In this document: in pieces, positions 20,334 through 31,225 of the stretch
Position numbering within the stretch: position 1 is the first letter of the stretch
Layout of the letters: each line of letters opens with the position of its first letter
Source of the DNA: Leishmania mexicana MHOM/GT/2001/U1103
Taxonomy: Eukaryota; Euglenozoa; Kinetoplastea; Trypanosomatida; Trypanosomatidae
Direction: 5' to 3'
NCBI RefSeq assembly: GCF_000234665.1
Contig: NC_018334.1
Location: forward strand, 372,001 to 436,000
DNA: 64,000 nucleotides
Made by a program: the position numbers and the translations under genes
The notes under the pieces: generated by a model
Seen by the model: only the letters and a program-made list of their open reading frames with translations
Told to the model about the DNA's origin: nothing
The model's database searches: none

Positions 20334-23051
20334 CTACTCGATGTAGCACTGCACACACTGCTTCGGCGGCAAGCGCTGCCAAAACAACTCGGTGTCCACC
20401 ATGCGAAGGACATCCTGGCGCATCGCCTCCGCCGTCGTGAAGAAGACGCGCGGGAAGAAGGTGATGTCGCGCTTGCTTCTCCCACCACTGTTGCTGCCGC
20501 CGTTCCCGTTGTTGGTGCTCGACACGGGGCCGTAGAGTCGATCGCACAGGTTCGGATTCGGCGCTGTCGACTCAAGGCACTCGTCCAGGTCTGCAGACGC
20601 CGTACCCAGTACGTCACGCCCACGACCGGCCGCCAAGGCGTACGCGCTGCGCGTGATCACAGGATGAACCTCCTCCATCGAGAGGCCAATCGCGACGAGC
20701 ACGTTCAGCACGTAGCGATGGAAGTTCTGGTCACGCCGAAGCAGCGCCTGCGCCTCAGCGGACGAGGTGCTCGCGGTATCACCGTTATTGCTGTTGCTCG
20801 CTGAAGCGTTCTTGGCTTCTTCCTCGTGCTCGTTATCCTCCTCTCGCATGCTTTCCAGCACGGCCTCCAGGAAGCTGGCCGGGGCTCCGAAGCAGCCGTA
20901 GCCGCCTGCCTCCTCGGCCTTGTCGTACACGTCATCGCCAACCGCCAACCCTTGCCACCGATACGTGTCATTGAGCCTTTCCGGCTTGCCAGCGTTCGCC
21001 TTTTGCTGCGAAGACTGCTGCACCGCCTGCTGCTGCTGCTGCGTTTTCCAGAGGCACACGACGGGGATGTCGTTGCAGCTCATCACCACCGAGTGGATGT
21101 GCGGGAGGGCGTCGCTGAGGTTGCGCTTCATCATGTACAGCAGCGCCATCATAAGGTTGGCGAGCAGGCGCAGCTGCGTCGCGCGTTGGGGAAGCTCCGC
21201 AGTGTGGTCGCCGGAGCCCGTCGCTCCAGCGCCACCCGTCACCGCGGCGTGAAAGTCCAGCAGCTCCACCAGTGATCGGAGGGTGCCCATGGCATCGTAG
21301 AAGCCCTGTTGCGAATTCAAGAAGCAGTGCGCCTGGCCGATAGCCCGCAGCGTCAGCTCTCGTCCGCGCTCCAGCACCTCGTCACCATCCGTGGCAGACC
21401 CAGCGAGCATCATGTTCTGTAGCGCCAGAGACAGCTGGTTGCCTGCCAAGTCCGAGTGCGTGGGAAACGCCGCCGCGTTCGATGGAGGCAGTAGAAAGTC
21501 AGGCAACACGCTCCCGACGCGGTCTGACGACACAGAGAGTGCCGCGGCAACCGTCTCAAGCGGTGTCGCGGCGGCGTTGGAGCCGGAGGATGCGCGACGC
21601 CGCGCTGCTACCGAGTTGGTGGTCGCGGGGTGCCCGGGGATCGCGTGGGAGGCGGCACCGCTGCTGTAGACTGCCGTGTTGAAAGTGGAGTAGTCCTGGT
21701 CCGGTGAGTGCGTCACGCAAGGCGGCGTGTCCGAGGACGTCAATGCACCTGGCGTGCCAGTGGTGTGATGCTTCGTGACGGTCGAGACCATACCCGTTGC
21801 GGAGTCCGTGCTTGCGGCGTCCGAGTCGGCCCTGCGTGCTTCAGCGGCAAGGGAAAGGGAAGGAGGGGTCCAGTGGTCGCCATTGGAGGCGCCTGCCGTA
21901 GAACCAGGGGCGGCGCGATGCACGCCAGGGAGGTACTCCGCACCGAGAAGCGGCGATGAGGATGGCTGAAAGGCGCGCGCGTGAGGGCTCAACCGAACTG
22001 GCTGCCTAACCACAGCTGCCGTTAAGCCTGGAGAGACACTTGCGGAGAACGGGGTCGCCGGTGGGTCCTGCAGCTGCTGCGCCTCCTTCTCCTTGAGGTT
22101 GTAGTAGCTCTCCAGGGCGTCGCCGAGGGTGCGCTTGGCGAAGTTTCCGAGGCCGAAGATGCACGGGCTGCCAGTCGTGGGGTCAGCGTCGTGGAAGACG
22201 CGGTCAACGATGGGCTGCTTCGCGCTGTTGCACTTGAGTCGCAGCGGCGGGCGACCCGGTCCATTGTTGAGCTCCATCCCGCTGCGCCGCATCATCGCCT
22301 CGGCACCCGCGGTGGTGGCAAACTCGACAAACCCGTAAATCCAGTTCTGGTTGTTCGTTGAGTTGCCGCAGATGCGGACGCGCAGGTACTCGCCGCACTC
22401 GCTGCAGATCGCCCCCAGCTCGCTCTGCAGCATCGTCAACGGCAAGAAGCGCAAGTGCACCGTGCGGGCCAGCAAGTCGGACGTCGCTGCCTCGCGTTCC
22501 ACCAGGCGCTGGCGTTCCTCCTTCGGGAGGGCCTTGAAGTCCTGGTGAAGCCGGTTCTGCTTGCGGCTTGTGTAGTCGGCGTTTGGGCCGCGGTACGTGT
22601 ACGGGTTCATGCCGCCATCGCTGTGCGAGTGCAGAAGACCGTCCTTGCCCGTGTTGATGGGCGGCGGCGGCGGCAGAGGCGGACTGTGGTTATTCAGGGG
22701 CACCACGTCGTAGCTGGGGGCATCCGACACAGGAGAGAAACCGTACATGTGACAGCGACCTTGGCTGCCAAGTGCCCCACCGCTTACTCCTTGCACGCTT
22801 GCCAGCGGCGCCCACCCCTCTGCCTGGTGGAACGGTGGCAATCGCGTGCCGGCGTTGCAGTCGGAGTAGAGCGGCTTCGATGAGTAGGGCCCGGGGCGGT
22901 AGCTCCTTTCCATGTGTGCACTCGGTACGTAATCACCTGCCACGACCTCGAAGCTATAAGCGTCCACGTCAGACGTGGCAGGTGCAACAGCGCTGGAGGA
23001 AGCCAACTCGTCCGGCTTCGCGTTCGGAGAAGTGCTGAAGTACGACGTCAT
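20334..23051 (-). CDS. RNA-binding protein with one RRM (905 aa), paralog of the gene at 31226-33526
   Basis: The start is MTSYFSTSPN at 23051. One RRM lies at about residues 196-274, with RNP2 TVHLRFLPL and RNP1 IYGFVEFA, and is followed by a conserved tail (SAKQPIVDRVFHDAD). Two further regions match the paralog closely: about 563-670 (helical, with DFHAAVTGG and LPQRATQLRLLANLMMALL) and the C-terminal 774-905 (RYVLNVLVAIGLSMEEVHP and ITFFPRVFF). Neither region is a domain I can name. The linkers are Ser/Ala/Pro-rich with a Pro run (about 125-131) and a Gln run near 671. I infer a cytoplasmic mRNA regulator, since single-RRM proteins are the main post-transcriptional regulators in trypanosomatids. 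About 8.5 kb follow before the next gene, including two SIDER copies, so its own mRNA may carry a very long, regulated 3'UTR. Confidence 0.85.
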   Translation of the reverse strand: MTSYFSTSPNAKPDELASSSAVAPATSDVDAYSFEVVAGDYVPSAHMERSYRPGPYSSKPLYSDCNAGTRLPPFHQAEGWAPLASVQGVSGGALGSQGRCHMYGFSPVSDAPSYDVVPLNNHSPPLPPPPPINTGKDGLLHSHSDGGMNPYTYRGPNADYTSRKQNRLHQDFKALPKEERQRLVEREAATSDLLARTVHLRFLPLTMLQSELGAICSECGEYLRVRICGNSTNNQNWIYGFVEFATTAGAEAMMRRSGMELNNGPGRPPLRLKCNSAKQPIVDRVFHDADPTTGSPCIFGLGNFAKRTLGDALESYYNLKEKEAQQLQDPPATPFSASVSPGLTAAVVRQPVRLSPHARAFQPSSSPLLGAEYLPGVHRAAPGSTAGASNGDHWTPPSLSLAAEARRADSDAASTDSATGMVSTVTKHHTTGTPGALTSSDTPPCVTHSPDQDYSTFNTAVYSSGAASHAIPGHPATTNSVAARRRASSGSNAAATPLETVAAALSVSSDRVGSVLPDFLLPPSNAAAFPTHSDLAGNQLSLALQNMMLAGSATDGDEVLERGRELTLRAIGQAHCFLNSQQGFYDAMGTLRSLVELLDFHAAVTGGAGATGSGDHTAELPQRATQLRLLANLMMALLYMMKRNLSDALPHIHSVVMSCNDIPVVCLWKTQQQQQAVQQSSQQKANAGKPERLNDTYRWQGLAVGDDVYDKAEEAGGYGCFGAPASFLEAVLESMREEDNEHEEEAKNASASNSNNGDTASTSSAEAQALLRRDQNFHRYVLNVLVAIGLSMEEVHPVITRSAYALAAGRGRDVLGTASADLDECLESTAPNPNLCDRLYGPVSSTNNGNGGSNSGGRSKRDITFFPRVFFTTAEAMRQDVLRMVDTELFWQRLPPKQCVQCYIE

Positions 23052-25977
23052 TCTGAAGACAGGCGTTGCTCTATCCGAGCGTGCGCAAGAGCACGTGAAA
23101 GAGGAAGATGTCACGCACACGTACCCGTGTGACGCAGTCCAACGGGATGCCTACGCGGGAAAACGTCGTGTGCACGCGACGAAGGCAAAAAGAACAAGCG
23201 GGTGAATGACGACCAGCACTGAGGAGGGCACTAACGTAGGGTAGAGAACAGAAAACAAACAAACGTGTGCGCTGCTCTCTACGCCCGAATCTACAAGAGC
23301 CGCGGGTAAAGGATAGACAGAGTTATACGTGCCTGAGGAGACGTTGGAGAGAAGGGAGCGGGGGAAGATGTATGGATGTGAGGCGGGGCGGAGAAGAAGA
23401 ACAGTGACAGCACAAGCACAACAGCGCACCCTCCCTCTTCGCAGAACAACAACGAAAAAGAAAGTGCGAGCGCCAGGGAAAATAAAACAGGCGACAGGGG
23501 ATATGGAAGGGAAGGCGGCAACAGCAACAAGAGAAACGTACGAGAAACCAAAACGAAAACCCTGCAGAAGGAGAGAGGCAGCACCCACGCGCGTATGATG
23601 TCGTGACGATGCGGGGTGTGGCGAAAAGACGGCTGATCAAGTGAAAGGAGTTCGTGATGGTCACACGAAGAACGATACGCCAATGCACAAGCACGTATCG
23701 AGCGAACCCACCTTTGCTGTTTTTTTTTTCTTTTTCTCTCCAAGAAAGGGAAACAACCGAAGCCGCCAACACCAACCGGGATAATCCCGACCGACAAGAG
23801 ACCGCCACCACCGTCCGAGTGGTCAATGGCCGCCGTACGTGCACTGTCTGTCTCGGGCAGAGAGAAAGAATGTCGCGAGAATCCGAGAGCGCGGCTTAGA
23901 GACGACAGCAACAACCTGGAAAAGGGGGGGAACACCAAAGCAAAAAAAAGGCGCGCCAGGGCGTATGTAAGAGACAACGACGCACAGAGAGGGAGAGAGT
24001 GCGAAAAGGCAGCGGAGGAGAGAGGCGCCACGATGGTATACGCTATGACGCGGCTCCGAGAATTCCCCTCGTGTTAACGTACGTGGGTGGTTTCCGCTAC
24101 GGATAGAAAGACGCCGCCGCTGCTGTTGCCTGCTCGGTTCAGCGGAGGGATGTGTGCGTGGGTGTATGTGAGAGGGGGAGAGGAGTGGCGGGGATCGGAA
24201 GGGAGGAGGTGTCTATGGCACACACACACACACACGTGAGGAAGCCACGAAACAAAAAAAAAGCACAGAAAGAGAGAGATGCGAGCACAAGGTCGAGGCA
24301 CCAACGACGTGAAGAAGGGGGTCTAACCAGCACACAGAATGGTCGAGATGCAACAACACACCACAACAAAGAACGGGTCGCTGCCGATCGACGAATGACG
24401 AGCGAAGGGGCGGAGGAGCCGGAGGAGGGACAAAAAAAGCGAGTACGAAAATAAAAAAAATAGAAAAAACAGCCAGCCAATCAACCAACGGAAGCGAGGG
24501 GTAAGTCTATGCAGCTAAGATATATGTGGGGGAAGAGGGAGGGGGTGGGTATGTGGGAGTGGGTGTGTGGGGGTATTTGTGAAGAACAAAAAACAAGAAC
24601 GCAACAACGCAGCGAGCCAAGGGGAGGTCGTGTGTGTGTGTGTGGGGGGGGCGGGGCAGGGCGAGGAACTCGATAGATAAAGATATAGCTAACGGGATGG
24701 GAAGAGAGGCTCGCGGGTGAAAACAACGACACACACACACACAGAGAGAGACAGACACGTAAGCAAACGGGGAACAAAGCAGGGAGGGCGTGTGTGTAGG
24801 AAGAAGCTGAGGAGGGTGTGAGGGGAGGAGAAAAAAAGACGAAAAGGGCGCCTGCGACACCTCAGCCCCCCCCCCTCCACGGCCACGAGAGAAGGACGAA
24901 GGAAGAGAGAGAGACGGAGACGGAGACGGAGACGGAGAGCCCAAAAAGGCACAGAAAACAAGGTATCACGGCAAGCGCCAAGAAAGGGGGAGGAGATGGT
25001 GGCGGAACACAACAGACGAGGAGCACTCCGAGGACGCAACGGCGAAGGTAGAGGTGAAGAAAAAAAAAGTCTGCAACGGTCTCTAGACGTGCTTGCTCGG
25101 CTGTATTTCGCAATGCGATGTGACCCTTCCCGTGTCGATCTGCCTCTACTGACTTTTTTTTCGCCTTTTTTGGAGGAGGAGAAAGGGGAGGAGGAGGGAC
25201 AGTTGCGTTCCTCTCTTGCAAGGTCACCAAGGAGAGAGGAAGAATGCCACGCAGGCAGCCGGAGTAGGCAGGGGCTCTAAACGGCGAAGAGCCACACACA
25301 AGGAAAAACGTTCTGCCGACAGGTCAGGGAGGGGGAAAACAGCAAGCAAGCACAGGAGGGGGCTTTCAGTGACGACAGCGCACAAAGAAAGTGAATCACG
25401 GCAATGACCACAACAGTAATACACACACAGAACAAAAAGAAGTTTGGGGGAAGGGATGGGGGGCAGATAGGATAAGCCACCTGAAGAAAATGTAAAGACG
25501 GTCCGCACTCCGAGAAGGAACAGCTACACGCCCCCTTGCCAAGCGCAGCGACGTGTGGTGATCTGAACGCACCTCTTTGTGTTTTTGCCTGCCAGCCTTG
25601 CGAGTGGCACGCCTCCGTTTGAGGGGCTGTATGACGCAAACCGCAGAGAGAAGAAGAGCACACGAGACGGTAAGCACGAGAGTGAGAAAGAAAGACCAGC
25701 ACACGCACAGAGAGGCACAAAGCGGCACAGCGCGCAAGTCCGAAACACAGTGATAGATCAGCGTGAAAAAAGGAAAGACAACCACGAACACAGAGCTATG
25801 TGCATTGAAGTCGATTGGCAAACCTGGGAAAGGAGGCCAGAGAGAAAAAATGAGCAAGCGTGATCTCCGCCGAGAAAAACGTCGCACTCAAAAAAACGCA
25901 GTCGGTTAAAACAATAAAAATAAAAATAATAAAGACAGAAAGAAGCGGCGGAAGCAGCAGACGACTTTTCTTTCTCG

Positions 25978-26004
25978 TGCTGCTGCTGCTGCTGCTGGTG
26001 GTGG

Positions 26005-26036
<32 letters not shown>
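25978..26036. repeat. CTG triplet repeat running into a (GT)n microsatellite
   Basis: About six CTG units, a few GTG units and then about 15 GT units follow one another on the plus strand. It lies in the 8-kb region beyond the RRM gene ending at 31226. Confidence 0.9.
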
Positions 26037-26038
<2 letters not shown>

Positions 26039-26333
26039 AAGGGGGAAGGAGGGAGGAGGGAGGGGCAACTGTTAGCGGAATCGAGTATCCGAAACAAAGA
26101 GGAAACAAGCGAAGCGGGAACCCAACGAAACACCTGCAGAACAACAGAAAAAAAACAAGGGCAATAAAAACTAGTCAAACCTGTGGAAAGTGCACACACA
26201 CACACACACACTGCTCTGTTCTGTTCTGTTCTGCTCCGCTGCCAGAACGCTGTGGGGGAGAAAAGGTTTGAGGACGGAGAGGCGAGCTTTGGCTGCCACG
26301 TCTCCTTGCCGGGCAGTTGTGGGCGTAGCGTTT

Positions 26334-26360
26334 TGTGTGTGTGTGTGTGTGTGTGTGTGC
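26334..26360. repeat. (GT)n microsatellite
   Basis: About 13 GT units in gene-free sequence. It is the third GT/CA block within 400 bases; the others are at about 26007-26036 and 26190-26212. Confidence 0.9.
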
Positions 26361-29300
26361 TTGCTTGTGCGCCTCGGTTGATGTACGCTGTTGACGAAGC
26401 TGAGAAGGGCAATCCAAGCGAAGAAAAGAGGTCTTACAAACAGAAACTATGAAAGATAGAAACAGCGAGGGGAGAGCAAGAGACCCCAAATACAATGAAA
26501 ATATGCGAGCGCACTTTGTCGGCGATGCACCTGGACTGTAGATAGGTATGCCTTGTCGGTGCCACACACTAGGGAAACAGAGAGAGAAAACAGAAACGGA
26601 GCACACGTCCAGGCGAAAAAAAAAAAGAAGCGCTGAAGTCGAGCTGCGCTTGCGCCTGTGTGTATGTTTTTACTTTCTTTCGTCTTCTCGTTTTCTCTCC
26701 GGGTGGTCGAGACACGTACAGGGGGAGGAGGGGAGAGGGGTGACACACGAGGAAAGTGTTTGCGCTTCTCGGCAGCGGCACAACGGCTGGTCAGATGTCT
26801 GGAAGACTCTGATAAACAATAGAGAGAGACCGAGAGAGGGAGAAACGAAAGGGATGTGGGAGGGGGGATGTATGTGTGTGTGTGTGTGTGTGTGTCAGTT
26901 CACACGCACCAAGATAATACCAATAATACTACGCGCGTGTGTGCTTGTCCTTGTTCTTTGCTATCCTATACTGTGGCGTTGTCCGCGTTGGCGTTCGACG
27001 GCTTCTCGAGAAACGAAAAAAAGAAACACAACGCGCACGACGCCACTGCGAATCCTACAAGCTACTGGAGAAGAGAGAAGAAAGACGAAGATATCCGGCA
27101 AACCTCAGCGCACACACAAACACACACACGGAGAGGAGTGCGCACACGCGATCGAGAGAGCGACAACAAAAAAAGGCGGGGGAAAAAGGGAACAACGAGA
27201 GAGAGAGGGGAGATCAACGCGAAGGGGCGGGAAACAAAACGACACGAGTGATGAGCTACAAGAGGCACAAACGGCAAAGGGAGAACGAGGGGCAGCGGTA
27301 GTGCTGCGTCGGCTAACGAGTGAAACCAAGGTTGATGCGGTACAAGAGATGATGAGAGGCACCTACAAGCAAAAATAAACAAAAAGCAACACACAAAAAA
27401 AGTGTGTGTGTCTGTGAAGGAGAGAACGGAAAAGGATGACGGGTGAAAAAAGCTGGATACTTGATTCGCTTAGTACACTACCGCGCTACACCGCACCAGG
27501 AAAGCGAGAGAGGGAGAGAGAAAAACAAAAATGAAGGAGGCGCGAGGAAATCGATCTAGCGCGCCTCGACTACCTCGAAACAGCTATACGTTCTATTGTC
27601 CTACCGTGACGGCTGTTGCCGCTCCTGGTACGCTCCTCGTTCTCCTGCTCGCTCGCTCGCTGCAACCTGCCGCGCCTCACCGTCAATGAGCGTGACTACA
27701 AGAAGAGGAGGAGGTGCGAGACAGAGACAGAGAACAGAGAACACAGAGGGAAGCGCGTGTGTGGTGTGGTGCGGTGCGGTGGGACACCAAAAGAAAAGCG
27801 AGCACACAAGCACGTAAAGAAACGGACCCACACAAACGAAAACAACAAGGCAAAACGCCGCGGCTGGAGGATGAGACAGACCAGCACACGAGCAACAAGA
27901 AAGCGAAGACGGAAAGGGGAGGAGAAACAGAAGAGACGTGGGAAAAGACAGTGACGCACTCACGCGCACAGACATGCACACATCCGTTGTGGGTGAAAGG
28001 GGAGGAGGAGGAGGATCAAGAAGATAGAGAGCGAGCAAAGGGTGTCTTAAAAAAAAGAAAAAAGAATACGCGAATGCACAAGGAAGGGAGGGGCGATCAG
28101 AAGAGCGGAGGTGGAAGCGCCAACAACACCACGATGATACACTTTTACCGCGTGTTGACAAGAGAGAAAGCAAGGTGGGGAAAAACAAAACAACGAGAGG
28201 GAGAGGGAGAGAGAGGGGGCAGGGGGCAGATGTACCAAAAATACGTGACAGGAACACACATTAAAAAAAACGAAATGAGCTGCTGTGTCCAAAAAGACGG
28301 CGCACACGTTCGACTCACGGTGTTCTGACTAACGAAATACGCACACGCGCAGCCTTCTATCTCCCTCGCTCCACCGCTCGCGCACTACTCCGTTTTTTCG
28401 CTTGTTGTGCTGGCAAACAAGGTGCGGTGCTGCCTCAGTCGCGGACGGAGGGGGGAGTGGGCTGTGAGAGGGAGGGGGAAGGAGGAGGAGGAAGAGGATT
28501 GGCACGCGTATGCAAACAAAGACGGAGAGACTACACTACAAAAAAACCTTCTCCCTACGAGTACTAAGGTCTACAAGCGCAGCAGCAGCGGCAGCACACA
28601 CACACACGCGCGTGAAAGAAAAAATCAACGCGCGCACCCCTCTACAAGAAGAGATAGATGGAAGGAGGTGGTGGAAAGGTGATGGGGGGTGGGGCGACCA
28701 CAGCAACAGGTGAGCGAAGGAGAGACAAGGAGAGGCGCCAAGACGACGACAAGGAGGAACAGAGAACTGGGGATGAAGAAACAAAAAAAACTTGAAGAGG
28801 GGGTGAGACACACACACGCACACACACCCATACACACACACACACCCAGAAGCGGGGATAAAGAAGAAGGGGGAAGGGGGGCGTGGGCAGGGGTATGCCT
28901 TTTTCGGCTTTTTTCTCTTTCTTGCACTGCTTGTCTGCCACTACTGCTATGTGAATTGGGAAACAACGGCTATGTACAGTCGAGCATACAGAGAGACAAC
29001 AACGAGAGAGAGAGAGAGCACCCGCGCAAGAGGCTACGGAAACAGGCAGGGGTGCACGTATACAGAAGCAAAATAAAAAATCCGAGAGTTTGAAAAAAAA
29101 AGAAATGCTGTGAGGGAGGAAAAGCGAACAGCAGCCGAGCACTCCTTTTCCTCCTAATGTGTCTCGTGCGTCGTTCTTTCTTTTGTTTATTTTCTGCAAC
29201 GCTCTGTGGAGTTCGAGCCGCGGCAATGAAGAAGGCGGCGGACGCACGAATGATGAGGGCGAAACGACAAGCCGAGAGATTGAAGCGTGCAGCAGGGTGA

Positions 29301-31225
29301 GCGATACTTGGCTGCTCTGCACACTCTCCTTCTCTATGTAGGTCGTTGTCCACAACTATTTTCTTTCGGTGCTTCTGCAGTGTGTGAGAGTGTGTGTGTG
29401 TGTGAGCGATGTGAATGGCAAGCGACGGGGTAACGGTGACACGGCAAAGGTCGGCGACACCAACGAACAACCGCAACGCGAACCAGAGAGCACGCACACG
29501 AAAAAAAAACGTTCAAGCAGCGCCTTTGAACACGTGAAGGAAGAGAGCCAGACGGAGAGGAAGAGAGAGATAGAGAGGGGGAAGGGAGGCGAGAGGAGGA
29601 AGGAGAGAGAGGGAGGGAGGGATGGCCAACACAACACAGACACACACGCGCGCGCAGAGAAAACACAGATGTAGATATACACGGCGGTGACGCGCAAGGG
29701 AAGAACAACCACAACAACAACAACGCAAAAAAAAAGACGGTGATGATGGTCACCTATGTGTGTCGTAGGCCTCCACTCTTTCGAGGGATGAAGTGTGAGA
29801 GGAGAGAGGGGCGAAGTACCTCGACGGTGTTCGCGGACGATTTGTGAAGGAGAGAGAGAGAGAGGTGTAGAGCAGAAAAATAGTAGGCAGTGCGGGAGTG
29901 AGAGGTACGAGGTAAGAGGTAGAGGGGGTTGTGTCACCTGTGTCTCTTCGCAGCAGTAATTTTACCTGTGTATATATGTGCCGGGAAAACCGTCGTCGTT
30001 GTTGTTGTTCGCCATTGTTGTGTCAGATACATTGTACAGAGATGCGAGTACACGTGTGCACGGTGTGAGAGGATCCCGTGTGTTTGTTTTGTTGTTGTTG
30101 AGGGCCGTTGTCGGTGTCGGTAACCCGTGCCACAGTGTCCAGGCGGATGACGTGGTGGGGTGCAGTGGCACACGTGCGCGCAGAGATGCATACGCGCGTG
30201 CAACGAGATGAAGAAAGTGTTGAAGGAGGGAGAACGAAGAGGAACATAGAGACAGGAGAGTGGCTCCACCTCACACGAAGGCGGAACACGGATGCTAAAA
30301 CGTGCAACCAGCACGACGGAAAGGCAACATTGCCAAAGAATTATGCAGGACATGTCTGCACTGTCATGTGTGACACAGCCACCGAGGTAGAGAGCGTGGC
30401 GTGCGAGCTGTACAGTACTCGCGGGTAACGAGAGAAAGGGGGAAAAAAGGCATGCAAAGAGGAGAATAGCACAACAACCGTGTGTAGGCATCTCGTCGAT
30501 TCTCTCGCGCTACAGCGCAACTGTCCCCCCCCCCCAGCCGCGGCAGGCACGCAGGTGTGCCAACGTCGCATTACAACTTGAAAAGGAAGGGAGATTCCTC
30601 ATAAAAAAAAAACAATGAAAAAAGAAAAAGGGAGGCGGCGGGGGGGGAATGGGGACGGGGAAACACGACCATTTCGCGAAGACCCAACGAAACGGGTACA
30701 CAACGCCAAAGGAGAGCGTGAGACGATGACGTGTGTACCAGCTGAGGTCCGCGAGGAGACGCAGAAGAAGAGAGAAAAAGAAAAGAACGAGGCCTCTAAC
30801 GAAACTAAGCGCATTCGGCCACAGCAGTGTGTGTGTGTGTGGGGATATGCAACATTTTCGTGGTGCGTCGAAGCCAGCCGCGCTGCACGGGATAGACAAG
30901 AACGAGAACAGCAACGATAAAGGCGGACGCGACAGCTCGTGTGGGGTCGTCAGACGAAAGCACGCGCGGGACAGCGCACACTTGCTGTGCCTTTCGGGTA
31001 GACAACTCAGAGTGTGCTCAAGCGCGTATGTGAAGAGGGCAGCAGGAATGCGGTCTGGTGAGGCTCGCCTAAATCACAAACATGGCAGCAAGCAGCAGGA
31101 AGCAGGGCCAACTCATGCAGTGGGCCATCGACTCTACACTCCTACCGCACGTCTACGCTGCTGCAAGAGACACACACGTATTCGAACAATATCGATTTAG
31201 GCCGCTCCGTTTCCTGTGTCCGACC

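Larger units (their letters stand above)
23052..31225. other. 8.2-kb gene-free stretch, mostly 3'UTR of the second RRM gene
   Basis: No gene or SIDER copy is seen. The plus strand is strongly purine-biased, with dense microsatellites: CTG then GT repeats (about 25978-26036), CA (about 26190-26212), GT (about 26334-26360 and 26875-26894) and many A-runs. The longest open frames (for example plus 26548-27378) are arginine/lysine/threonine-rich translations of purine-rich repeats and carry no domain. The part nearest 23052 includes the 5'UTR of the RRM gene that starts there. Confidence 0.6.

Noticed and set aside
26548..27378. 276-residue plus-strand open frame
   Set aside because: Arg/Lys/Thr-rich translation of purine-rich repeats including a GT microsatellite; no gene signal.
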